From Bacillus sp. ISL-37 (GTDB taxonomy: Bacteria > Bacillota > Bacilli > Bacillales > Cytobacillaceae), in NCBI RefSeq assembly GCF_018613315.1, contig NZ_JAGGQL010000003.1, positions 310,001-374,000 on the forward strand: 64,000 nucleotides of DNA. Reading direction: 5' to 3'. How positions within the stretch are numbered: the stretch's first letter is position 1; every line of letters begins with the position of its first letter. The position numbers and the translations under genes were made by a program. The notes beneath the pieces were generated by a model. The model was not told the origin of the DNA. It saw nothing but the letters and a program-made list of their open reading frames with translations, and did no database searches. This document shows positions 17,389-25,127 of the stretch, piece after piece.

Positions 17389-18570
17389 GTGAATTACATA
17401 AAAAACTTTAGTGTGATATTTGCCATCCTGATGGCATTTTTTATTTTACCAAACCTGGTTTCGGCGCATAATGGTTCACGGGATGAATTGGGCGGCCATT
17501 TCCGCAATTCCGATTGTATGTATTTGCTTCATGAACCGACGTCGATTGCGAAAAGCGCAGCCAATATTGGCGAGCTGCTCAGATTGATTAATCAGTATAA
17601 CAGTAATTCTGATTGTGCAGCCGGACTCACTGAGGAAAAAGTCGATTTGGAAGGGTATACTTTCTCAGAAGCAGGAAATGCTGCGTCAGAATCTAATCAG
17701 TCTGCAGGCGAAATGCCTAAAGCTGAAGTTTCTACCGGCAAATTGCAGCTTGGAAAAATGTATGAAGCAGAATTGTCAGCTTGCACAGACGGTGATACGG
17801 CTGTGTTTACAATCAACGGCAAGGACTATAAAACACGTTTTCTCTATATTGATACTCCTGAAAGCACAAGGACGAAGGAACCATTCGGACCTGAAGCGGC
17901 ACAGTATACATGTTCCTTTTTAAAGCAAGGGAAAATTAAACTTGAGACGGATGGCGGGAACCTTTTTGATAAATATGATCGACTTCTTGCCTGGGTTTGG
18001 GTAGGAGACAAGCTGCATCAGGAGGAAATTACTAAGGCAGGATTAGTCGAAGACTTTTACGACTATGACAGCTATAAATATGAAAATCGCATCTGGTCGG
18101 CGATGGATTATGCAAAAGAAAGTGGAAAAGGCATATATGCAGGTACGGATACTCCAGAAGAGAGAAATGAACAATCACAAGAGCAACCTAAGAAGCAGGA
18201 GCAACAGACAAAAAATGAAAATGAAGAAAGCCAACAGGAGAATCAACCTGATAGCAATGAAGAAGATACCGAAGTAACAGACCAACAGCGTGAATCGAAA
18301 CAAGAAACCGAAAAGGCTGAAACAGCTGAAGAAGAGTTTGACTGCAGCTTTTTAAGCGGCCTATTATACACTTTGTTATTTTACCTCATCGTTCCCATAA
18401 AGAAGGCGATGGGCAAGCGGACGCTGATCGCTCACAGGTTGTGGAGCAAAAAATGGCCGCTCAACCTGTTACTTGGCTTAATTTATGCTTTCCTATGCTA
18501 CATCACCTTGCTGCTATTGTTGGTGGAAGTCCTCCACCTTTTCAAAAATAAAAAGCGCAAGCGAAAATGA
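17389..18570 (+). CDS. Membrane-anchored thermonuclease with N-terminal YHYH-like domain
   Basis: GTG start with AGGGGG upstream; 393 residues. Order: signal peptide (1-26, cut after VSA), a His/Cys motif HNGSRDELGGHFRNSDC resembling the YHYH domain (27-80), a staphylococcal-nuclease domain (about 118-253) with the catalytic set Arg150, Asp155, Glu158 and Arg198 (RFLYIDTPES, YDRLLAW), a Glu/Gln/Lys-rich linker (255-317), and two membrane helices near 320-336 and 358-382 with a K/R-rich end. The nuclease domain therefore faces the outside, tethered at the membrane. It may supply nucleotides from extracellular DNA or RNA. The C-terminal double anchor is unusual for this family. The stop codon is the first three bases of the repeat array. 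Confidence 0.8.
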   Translation: MNYIKNFSVIFAILMAFFILPNLVSAHNGSRDELGGHFRNSDCMYLLHEPTSIAKSAANIGELLRLINQYNSNSDCAAGLTEEKVDLEGYTFSEAGNAASESNQSAGEMPKAEVSTGKLQLGKMYEAELSACTDGDTAVFTINGKDYKTRFLYIDTPESTRTKEPFGPEAAQYTCSFLKQGKIKLETDGGNLFDKYDRLLAWVWVGDKLHQEEITKAGLVEDFYDYDSYKYENRIWSAMDYAKESGKGIYAGTDTPEERNEQSQEQPKKQEQQTKNENEESQQENQPDSNEEDTEVTDQQRESKQETEKAETAEEEFDCSFLSGLLYTLLFYLIVPIKKAMGKRTLIAHRLWSKKWPLNLLLGLIYAFLCYITLLLLLVEVLHLFKNKKRKRK

Positions 18571-18873
18571 CGGACATAATTCAATGTGTAATCTGAAAAA
18601 CTGTCCGTCATCCAGGTCATGACGGACATAAATCGCTAGAGAATCGAGAAAACTGTCCGTCATCAAGGCCATGACGGACACAAATCGATGGAAAATCGGA
18701 AAAAATGTCCGTCATCCAGGTTAAGACGGACATAAATCGCTGGAGAATCGAGAAAACTGTCCGTCATTGAGGCCATGACGGACACTAATCGATGGGAAAT
18801 CGGAAAAATTGTCCGTCATCAAGGCCATGACGGACACTAATTGATGTAAAACCGGGAAAACTGTCCGTCATCC
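18568..18873. repeat. Six tandem 52-bp hairpin units (TGACGGACA array)
   Basis: Units start at 18568, 18620, 18672, 18724, 18776 and 18828, exactly 52 bp apart; the last is cut short. Positions 1-9 (TGACGGACA) and 35-43 (TGTCCGTCA) are inverted repeats. Units 2 and 4 share AAATCGCTAGAGAATCGAG-like loops while 3 and 5 share AATCGATGGAAAATCGG-like loops, so the true period is 104 bp. The first unit uses the TGA stop of the nuclease gene. The array fills the 3'-3' gap to the convergent gene at 18917. Arm sequence is unrelated to the arrays at 2582 and 10811. Confidence 0.95.
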
Positions 18874-18916
18874 TTTATGGGTGGCGTTTTCTATTTTAGC
18901 AAGAACCCAGCTTTTC

Positions 18917-19696
18917 TTATGGTGCCGCGATCTTCAATATCTTGAAGAAATCATCCCGATTATATGCCTCGTAAAGTAATGTTTCATGATTGAAAATGGC
19001 GTAATACGGCAGCGAATCGATTTTCAAATCAGGAAATTGCCGGCGTGCTTCCTCAAGGTTGTTAACCTTCAAAGAATGTGCCTTATGTACATATTTGTTA
19101 TTTACCTGTTCAAGAGCCCAATTTTCCTGCAGCGCTTCTGGTTTATACAGTTCTAGTACGGCCAAGTAGCCTGGTTCTTCGGCAAGTTGTGCCTGATAAG
19201 CAACCACTTCTTCAATGATTAATGGAAAAGCATAATGATAGACTTGATCTCCGCTGGAGGCCTGAATGATTACTGTACTTTGGCCAGCCACATTGTTAAA
19301 AGTATAGGTATTATCAAAAAATGTTTCAAATGGAAGGTTCCCCATCTCCAAATCTCCATGTCCCTTTGAGCGGTAGATGGAAATATTGTCAATTCCGGCT
19401 TTTTCGGGAAAAGTGATCTTCATTTCGCTGAATGGCTTCACGCTGACAGGCAGCAGATCATGGAACAGGATTGGTGGCTCATCCTGGTCGACGACAGGTC
19501 CGGTGCCTTTTTCTACCCAGGCAAATGTACCTGATTTATATAATACTTCCTGGCCTCCAACGGTTATTACTGCTACTGGAATGCTAAATGACGGTTCTTT
19601 TTCCTGTTCTGGCATAAGGGTTCGGAATCCATCTATGGTGAGGATCAGCAATATAGCTAATAGGACGATTCCATACGGAAGCCATTTACTTGTCAT
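18917..19696 (-). CDS. Membrane-anchored extracytoplasmic protein of unknown function
   Basis: 259 residues; one N-terminal membrane helix (about 6-24, YGIVLLAILLILTI) followed by a soluble, beta-rich extracytoplasmic part with no cysteines and no motif I recognise. The C-terminal third (PYYAIFNHETLLYEAYNRDDF) hints at a thioredoxin-like tail seen in some Bacillus proteins, but this is weak. The start overlaps the end of the small membrane protein gene by 11 bp and has a poor ribosome site, so translation is probably coupled to it. The pair forms a two-gene unit. Confidence 0.6.
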   Translation of the reverse strand: MTSKWLPYGIVLLAILLILTIDGFRTLMPEQEKEPSFSIPVAVITVGGQEVLYKSGTFAWVEKGTGPVVDQDEPPILFHDLLPVSVKPFSEMKITFPEKAGIDNISIYRSKGHGDLEMGNLPFETFFDNTYTFNNVAGQSTVIIQASSGDQVYHYAFPLIIEEVVAYQAQLAEEPGYLAVLELYKPEALQENWALEQVNNKYVHKAHSLKVNNLEEARRQFPDLKIDSLPYYAIFNHETLLYEAYNRDDFFKILKIAAP

Positions 19697-19856
19697 GGTT
19701 AGTATTCTTTGAAGTTAGCATCTTTTCAATTTCCTCATCCGTTGGCGGTGGTAACACTGGGTTTAGATGACCACTCAACTTATCGATTTTCTTATGCAGT
19801 CTTACTACATCAATGAGTATGAACAACAGTAAAACAATGGATAACAACGTCAACAT
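19686..19856 (-). CDS. Small single-helix membrane protein (56 aa)
   Basis: I place the start at the ATG at 19856 because GTGAGGTG lies 6 nt upstream; the in-frame TTG at 19880 would put the ribosome site inside the gene. The product has one membrane helix at its very N-terminus (LTLLSIVLLLFILIDVV) followed by a short charged tail with a PVLPPPTDEE stretch. No family recognised. It overlaps the next gene and is probably its membrane partner or a translational leader. Confidence 0.6.
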   Translation of the reverse strand: MLTLLSIVLLLFILIDVVRLHKKIDKLSGHLNPVLPPPTDEEIEKMLTSKNTNHDK

Positions 19857-19982
19857 AAAAAACACCTCACTTTTTTTCAATATAAAACAAAAGGCATGGA
19901 ATAGAAAGGTGAAATTGGATAAAATTTGCGCTGCGCACTGGATTATTATACTATCTTAGGGAGTACGAATGGTGGTGTTGCA

Positions 19983-21233
19983 GTGGAAATTACAAAGCAT
20001 TTATTAATGAATCTCTCACTTCTTCTTGTCCTTTTGTTTTTTACACAGCTAATCATCGAAAGACAAGTAAAGGAAGAGAGCCGAGAAAGATATCAATTAT
20101 TCTATTTCATTATATCGATATTTACATGTTATATTTTTTCGGTACAAGTCCAGGATGGCATTCGCTTTGACCTTCGACAGGTGCCGATGATTCTTGGAAG
20201 TCTCTATACTGGATATAGTTTTCTGCTTGCAGGTGTCACGATCCTTATGAGAGGTTTTTTAGGCATAAACGATGGCTTCTGGGTCTCGGTGGGGGTCTTT
20301 GCAGCCCTTGCCATCCTTCTTAAATGGATTCATCCCTGGTTCAACAGGCTAACCTTGAACAGCAGGGTCGGTATCTCTGTTTTATTGACCGTAATCACTT
20401 CCTTTTTGTTAATGCAAATGGTCACTGTAGTCAGCGAACCAATCAGACACCCGGAAGCCTGGATCAGTTTCATTTTGATTCCCGCACTAACTTCAGGTCT
20501 GGTCAGCTATTCAATTGAGACAATTCGTCAAACGTTCATTATCCGACAAAGACTAGCGAAAGCCGATAAAATTGAAGCCGTCAGCCATTTAAGTGCGGCT
20601 ATTTCTCATGAGATCCGTAATCCGCTTACAACTGTAAAAGGATTCCTGCAACTGCTCGGAGAGAATGATTATCCTGATGAAAAGAAAAAGGAATTCATCG
20701 ATATTGCGGTCCAGGAATTAAATCGTGCTGAAGAGGTCATTAATGACTATCTAACTTTTGCAAGACCTGCATTTGAAAAGGAAGAGCAAATTGAAGTCGA
20801 TAAGGAATTGAATCAGGTTCTTAATGTACTAAATCCATTGGCTAACCTTAATGGTGTGAAAATAATGAAAAAATATAGTCCTGAATTAGTCATATCAGGG
20901 GATTGTTCGAAATTCAAGCAAGCATTCATCAACCTAATCAAGAACGGTTTGGAGGCTATGCCAAACGGCGGGGAACTAATCGTTCAAACCTTCAGCACAG
21001 GGACTGTGATCCATATCCTCGTGAGAGATACAGGTCTCGGGATGACTGAAGAGCAGATTGCCCGCCTGGGAGAACCATACTATACGACAAAAGGGCAGCA
21101 GGGAACTGGGCTTGGCATGATGGTGACTTTCAGCATCATCCGTGCAATGAGAGGTAAAGTTGAAGTTAAAAGCCAGGTTGGCATAGGGACAACCTTCCAT
21201 ATCCGTTTCAGCAATTTAATAGATGAAGAGTAA
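19983..21233 (+). CDS. Sensor histidine kinase, KinB-like (5TM-5TMR_LYT sensor)
   Basis: About 416 residues from the GTG at 19983 (start uncertain: weak GGTGG ribosome site; an in-frame TTG lies at 19926). Six membrane helices fill the first 190 residues, with the FDLRQVPMILGSLYTGY stretch typical of the 5TM-5TMR_LYT sensor of KinB and LytS. A HisKA domain follows with phospho-acceptor His in SAAISHEIRNPLTTVKGFLQ, then an ATPase domain with N box NLIKNGLEAMP, G1 DTGLGM and G2 GTGLGM. No response regulator is adjacent, as expected of orphan sporulation kinases that feed Spo0F. Function in sporulation is inferred from the family only. Confidence 0.82.
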   Translation: MEITKHLLMNLSLLLVLLFFTQLIIERQVKEESRERYQLFYFIISIFTCYIFSVQVQDGIRFDLRQVPMILGSLYTGYSFLLAGVTILMRGFLGINDGFWVSVGVFAALAILLKWIHPWFNRLTLNSRVGISVLLTVITSFLLMQMVTVVSEPIRHPEAWISFILIPALTSGLVSYSIETIRQTFIIRQRLAKADKIEAVSHLSAAISHEIRNPLTTVKGFLQLLGENDYPDEKKKEFIDIAVQELNRAEEVINDYLTFARPAFEKEEQIEVDKELNQVLNVLNPLANLNGVKIMKKYSPELVISGDCSKFKQAFINLIKNGLEAMPNGGELIVQTFSTGTVIHILVRDTGLGMTEEQIARLGEPYYTTKGQQGTGLGMMVTFSIIRAMRGKVEVKSQVGIGTTFHIRFSNLIDEE

Positions 21234-21342
21234 CTAGATCCTTACAAAGATTGGGTGTGGTATTGGTTTTTTTCAACATTTCTCAGTAGAAACTCTGCCA
21301 GAAAAAAAACCACTTTTAACAGATTGTCAGGTTTGTCTTTTG

Positions 21343-21371
21343 TTGACAATAAAATCCATCATTGCTATATT
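21343..21371 (+). promoter_or_regulatory. Promoter and long 5' leader of the cold-shock gene
   Basis: TTGACA (21343-21348), 17-nt spacer, TATATT (21366-21371). The predicted transcript start near 21378 leaves a leader of about 145 nt before the csp ATG, the length typical of csp genes whose leader refolds in the cold. Nothing else is seen in 21234-21523. Confidence 0.8.
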
Positions 21372-21523
21372 GAAATTAGCTGATTGCACACGTATTAGGC
21401 ACTTTGCAATTTGCTTATTCTAATGTTTGAAGACGTTTGAATAGGTCATGTATGAGGAACTAGTCGTTGTGATTTGCTAAATTTAATCATGGCTTGTTCG
21501 GCCGATCTAGGAGGATTTTTCAC

Positions 21524-21724
21524 ATGAAAAACGGTAAAGTTAAATGGTTCAATGCGGAAAAGGGTTTTGGATTCATCGAAGCTGAAGACGGCAATGATAT
21601 TTTCGTACATTACTCTGCTATTCAAACAGAAGGTTTCAAAACATTAGAAGAAGGCCAGGAAGTATCTTTCGAGGTTGTTGAAGGTGCTCGTGGACCACAA
21701 GCTGCTAACGTTACTAAACTATAA
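21524..21724 (+). CDS. cspD: Cold-shock protein (CspA/CspB family)
   Basis: 66 residues, the standard length. The ATG at 21524 has TAGGAGGA upstream; an upstream in-frame ATG at 21494 lies in the leader and is not needed. The RNA-binding motifs RNP1 (KGFGFIE) and RNP2 (DIFVHYSAI) are intact. It is a single oligonucleotide-binding fold that melts mRNA structure at low temperature. The start [17 protein letters not shown] resembles B. subtilis CspD more than CspB; the exact paralog is uncertain. Followed by its own terminator. Confidence 0.93.
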   Translation: MKNGKVKWFNAEKGFGFIEAEDGNDIFVHYSAIQTEGFKTLEEGQEVSFEVVEGARGPQAANVTKL

Positions 21725-21742
21725 TTCTTAATTTGATCTTAT

Positions 21743-21769
21743 AGCTCAGCCATCTGGCTGGGCTTTTTA
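21743..21769 (+). terminator. Terminator of the cold-shock gene
   Basis: 9-bp stem AGCTCAGCC / GGCTGGGCT (one G-T pair) with ATCT loop and five T. Confidence 0.9.
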
Positions 21770-21855
21770 TGTACCAAAAAAATTATTTCGAAACCTTTCC
21801 AGTATGGAAAACGTAATATCGTTAACAACTATTTCACAAGGTGAGGTGTATAAAA

Positions 21856-22812
21856 ATGGGTGTCTTCTTAACAATCGCGGCTGGAGCAGGGATACTCTTT
21901 GCCATTGCTTATTTTTCCGGCAATGGAAGCAAAAAGAAAGTTTTATTGAAGGAGAACATCCCGGACCACCTTGGCTTACTGGATGATGTGCCGGCTTTTG
22001 CTATCTTGAATAAATTAGAAAAATCTCTTTCTTATGAGTTTATAAATCAAGTGAAACTTCGTTTTTTAAGCGAACATCCCGAGATTTCCGATGATGAATT
22101 TGAATGGCGTCTATTTGAATTAAAACGATATTTTTTCCTTAATTCGTTTATGAAAAGCACGCCAATGTTCAGCAGCAAGGTCGATGAGATTTGGCATGAG
22201 ATGCTGATGTTCACTAAGCAATATGAAGCTTTTACTGATAAATATCTTGGCAAAATGCTTCATCATACGCCAAACTTGGAACCGGAACCAGCACCACAGC
22301 AACGGGCGTTCTTTGATTGGGTGTTTGCTCAGCTTTTTGAAATAACAGAATACACATGGCAGACATGGGGAGACTTTTTCCATTATCCACTTGATCAGCA
22401 GCTACTCCAAAAAATCGGTTCACTTAGTGACGATGAGCTGAAACAGCAATTTTTCAAGGTTACTGATGATAATCAGGAACTTGTGAATTATTTAATCAAA
22501 CAGCTGAGATCACAACTAAAAAAAGCGCAAGAAATGTACAATGTCGATAGAAAAGGGGCTTTTGAAAGGCCAGGACTTTTTGGTGACCTATCAGGACTGA
22601 GCCTGGTAATGGTGTTTTACTCTTACTATTACTTTGATGAATACTGGGATTATGCTCAAGCATATGCTTATTCACACCAGAATCATGGAACATCGGGCTG
22701 CAGTGCCGTTTTTTGCGGCTCAGGCGACATAAATGATTCACATAATGATGGAGGCGGCCACAGCTGTTCCAGCAGCAGTTGCTCTAGCTGTGGCGGAGGT
22801 TGCTCATCATAA
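21856..22812 (+). CDS. Membrane-anchored protein with GRDP-like (DUF1399) helical motif and Cys/Ser-rich tail
   Basis: 318 residues from the ATG at 21856 (GGTGAGGTG 7 nt upstream). A single N-terminal membrane helix (3-22) is followed by a helical domain containing FSSKVDEIWHEMLMFTKQY and later HHTPN. This resembles the W-H-x(2)-L...Y motif of glycine-rich-domain (DUF1399) proteins. A Tyr-rich hydrophobic patch (VMVFYSYYYFDEYWDYAQAY) precedes a C-terminal tail of 50 residues rich in His, Ser, Gly and Cys (seven Cys, ending CSSCGGGCSS). Such tails occur in DUF1399-like bacterial proteins and could bind metal; this is inference. Single gene between terminators. Confidence 0.6.
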   Translation: MGVFLTIAAGAGILFAIAYFSGNGSKKKVLLKENIPDHLGLLDDVPAFAILNKLEKSLSYEFINQVKLRFLSEHPEISDDEFEWRLFELKRYFFLNSFMKSTPMFSSKVDEIWHEMLMFTKQYEAFTDKYLGKMLHHTPNLEPEPAPQQRAFFDWVFAQLFEITEYTWQTWGDFFHYPLDQQLLQKIGSLSDDELKQQFFKVTDDNQELVNYLIKQLRSQLKKAQEMYNVDRKGAFERPGLFGDLSGLSLVMVFYSYYYFDEYWDYAQAYAYSHQNHGTSGCSAVFCGSGDINDSHNDGGGHSCSSSSCSSCGGGCSS

Positions 22813-22817
22813 TAATG

Positions 22818-22848
22818 AAAACCTGCTAACAAGTAGCTAGCAGGTTTT
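22818..22848. terminator. Shared bidirectional terminator
   Basis: Perfect 11-bp stem AAAACCTGCTA / TAGCAGGTTTT (22818-22828, 22838-22848). It lies between convergent genes; its right end touches the last base of the RsbR stop region. Confidence 0.85.
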
Positions 22849-23690
22849 TAACTTTGGATGAATTTTTTGATTACATTTTGCAAATTGCCTTCTGTCATAA
22901 TGTCTGAAAAATCAATCCCCAGCTGGACTGCTGTCTGTGCAACCTCTGGCCGGATTCCTGTTACGATGGATTGAACGCCAAGCAGCTTTAAAGCATCCAT
23001 AAGCTTGAAGATTTGATGTGCAACCATCGTATCAACCATCACCACTCCAGAAAGATCCACTATCAAAGTATTGATTCTGGCATCGATGCTTTGTGTGAGA
23101 GTTGATTCCATTAAGCCTTTTGCTCTCGTTGTATCGATTTCACCAATCAATGGCAAAAGACCGACTTCCTTTGTCAAGCTAATGACTGGTGCGCTCAATT
23201 CTTTAATTAGAGTTGCTTGAGAGGCTAATCGATTCATAAGGATTTCCATAAATACTACTATAAAACTTTCAAAGACATAATCAAGAGTATAATTGATTTC
23301 TGCTTCCCATGTAAAAACGTCGTCCAGTGTAATCTCCATTTCCGCCTGTTTTACGAATTTTTGAACGTATTCCCAATATACCCGGCGGAAAACGCCTGAA
23401 TTCCAAGCAACTTCTGTCAGGTCAGTTTTAGATTTTATCCGGTCTGCTGCAGTCTGCCTCGTCCAGGACGAAATCGTTTCCTTCATCTCTTCTTCAGTCT
23501 GGAAAAGCGATTTAGCCACAAGACGAACATAATTTGAATTCTGTTCCTTTACCCTGTCCATTACTTCTGACGGAGCGTCAGCAGAGTAATCTGATCCCTT
23601 AATAACGCGCTGGCGTTTTAGCCACTCATCGGTAAAATTAGTGGCATTGTCGACAAGAAACTTGTATAACGCCTCTGTTTTTGTATCCAT
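22848..23690 (-). CDS. rsbR: Stressosome protein, RsbR paralog with C-terminal STAS domain
   Basis: 280 residues: a variable N-terminal sensory globin-like helical domain (1-~155) and a STAS domain (~160-280). The linker LIKELSAPVISLTKEVGLLPLIGEIDTTRA and the core VDLSGVVMVDTMVAHQIFKLMDA carry the threonines (in IDTTR and VDTMV) that RsbT phosphorylates in RsbRA. LGVQSIVTGIRPEVAQT is also typical. Such proteins build the stressosome that releases RsbT to activate sigma-B. No rsbS or rsbT is adjacent, so this is a dispersed paralog. The start has AGGGA 6 nt upstream. Confidence 0.88.
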   Translation of the reverse strand: MDTKTEALYKFLVDNATNFTDEWLKRQRVIKGSDYSADAPSEVMDRVKEQNSNYVRLVAKSLFQTEEEMKETISSWTRQTAADRIKSKTDLTEVAWNSGVFRRVYWEYVQKFVKQAEMEITLDDVFTWEAEINYTLDYVFESFIVVFMEILMNRLASQATLIKELSAPVISLTKEVGLLPLIGEIDTTRAKGLMESTLTQSIDARINTLIVDLSGVVMVDTMVAHQIFKLMDALKLLGVQSIVTGIRPEVAQTAVQLGIDFSDIMTEGNLQNVIKKFIQS

Positions 23691-23831
23691 TTTAATCCCT
23701 GCTTTTTTGATTAGTCGTTATCTCTATTGTGAAAAACATGAACAGAAAAGTCAAATTTCAAATATAATCACTAATAGTTATCTCAACAGACTAAAATTGT
23801 GGAAAATCCAGGTAGATTTTAAAGAGAATGT

Positions 23832-23861
23832 TTGATAGAATAAGAACAAACGTTCTATAAA
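23832..23861 (+). promoter_or_regulatory. SOS-type promoter: LexA (DinR) box between -35 and -10 of sbcDC
   Basis: TTGATA (23832-23837) and TATAAA (23856-23861) are separated by 18 nt, and the spacer contains a perfect dyad AGAAC-AAAC-GTTCT (23843-23856). It matches the Gram-positive LexA box GAAC-N4-GTTC. LexA bound here would block RNA polymerase. The leader to sbcD would be about 115 nt. A second -10-like TATAAT at 23903 has no good -35. Confidence 0.7.
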
Positions 23862-23981
23862 TCTTTCCTTTTTTTGAGTGACCATTAAATTTTTGAGTTT
23901 GATATAATAGTAGCATTGTCAAATTGGCTTTTAAAAATTATTTAAATAGATAACTTCTTAGGAAACAGGGGGGGGATTTGC

Positions 23982-25127
23982 ATGAAATTTATTCATACAG
24001 GTGACTGGCATCTCGGAAAGCTTGTCCACGGAATGTACATGACCGAAGACCAGAGAGAGGTATTGAATCAATTTATTGAGCTTGTCGCGGAAGAACAACC
24101 TGATGCTGTTGTAATTGCAGGGGATCTATACGACAGGTCCGTACCGCCAACTGATGCAGTAGAGCTTCTTGACGAAATACTATTCAAAATCAACGTGGAA
24201 CTGAACACGCCTGTTGTAGCGATTGCAGGCAACCACGACAGTGCAGAACGTCTATCATTTGGAAGCTCATGGTACCGCCATAATCATTTTTACCTTACCG
24301 GAAAAATGACGAACGACTTTAGGCCAGTGAATATAAGCGGGGTCAATTTTTACCTTATTCCTTATGCAGAACCTGGTGTCGTCCGCCATATGCTTGACGA
24401 TTCTTCAATCCACTCCCATCAGGACGCGATGAAGGCTGTGATCGGCAAAATTGAAGAGAATCTGAATCCTGACGAAGCAAATGTTTTTGTTGGACATGCT
24501 TTCGTTCTCGGTGGTGACTCAAGCGATTCAGAGCGTTCATTATCGGTCGGTGGATCTGGCTGTGTCACCCAGGACCTGTTTGACCCATTTGCATTCACTG
24601 CACTCGGCCATCTCCATAGCCCAGACGCAATCAAACATGACAAAATAAAATACTCAGGCTCCCTATTAAAATACTCTTTTTCAGAGGCTAAACAGCGCAA
24701 ATCGATTACAATCGTAGAAATGAACGAAAACGGCAGTTTTGATATGCGTTACAGGACCCTGAAACCGAAGCAGGATATGCGTGAATTGGAAGGCCATCTG
24801 GAACAACTTCTCGATCCTTCCTTTTATGAAAAAGAAAATATTAATGATTATTTAAAAGTAACTTTGCTTGACGATGGAGCCATAATCGACCCAATGGGCA
24901 AGCTGCGCCAGGTCTTCCCGAATGTTCTTCATCTTGATCGTAAAATTGAATCCATTGATCAAAAGCATAAGCAGCACTTCAACTCGATCAGGGAAGAAAA
25001 AAAGTCCGAGCTAGATCTTTTCGAACAGTTTTACAAGGAAATGACGACAAGCGAATTTACTGAAGATAAACGCGGTGTCATGACAGATGTGATTGGCAAA
25101 GTATTCAAGGAGGAGGGACAAAAATGA
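23982..25127 (+). CDS. sbcD: Exonuclease SbcCD subunit D (Mre11-like nuclease)
   Basis: 381 residues, metallophosphoesterase fold with the five phosphodiesterase motifs: GDWHLG (7-12), GDLYDR, AGNHDSAERLSFG, GHAFV and LGHLHSP. Together with SbcC it cuts hairpins and DNA ends, in the cytoplasm. It overlaps sbcC by 4 bp (ATGA). A G-rich ribosome site precedes the ATG. The LexA-type box upstream suggests induction by DNA damage. The same genome carries many hairpin-forming arrays, the kind of structure SbcCD cleaves; that link is speculation. Confidence 0.95.
   Translation: MKFIHTGDWHLGKLVHGMYMTEDQREVLNQFIELVAEEQPDAVVIAGDLYDRSVPPTDAVELLDEILFKINVELNTPVVAIAGNHDSAERLSFGSSWYRHNHFYLTGKMTNDFRPVNISGVNFYLIPYAEPGVVRHMLDDSSIHSHQDAMKAVIGKIEENLNPDEANVFVGHAFVLGGDSSDSERSLSVGGSGCVTQDLFDPFAFTALGHLHSPDAIKHDKIKYSGSLLKYSFSEAKQRKSITIVEMNENGSFDMRYRTLKPKQDMRELEGHLEQLLDPSFYEKENINDYLKVTLLDDGAIIDPMGKLRQVFPNVLHLDRKIESIDQKHKQHFNSIREEKKSELDLFEQFYKEMTTSEFTEDKRGVMTDVIGKVFKEEGQK

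Noticed and set aside
23903-23908. TATAAT as main sbcDC promoter
   Set aside because: No acceptable -35 lies 16-19 nt upstream; the TTGATA/TATAAA pair with the LexA box is better.
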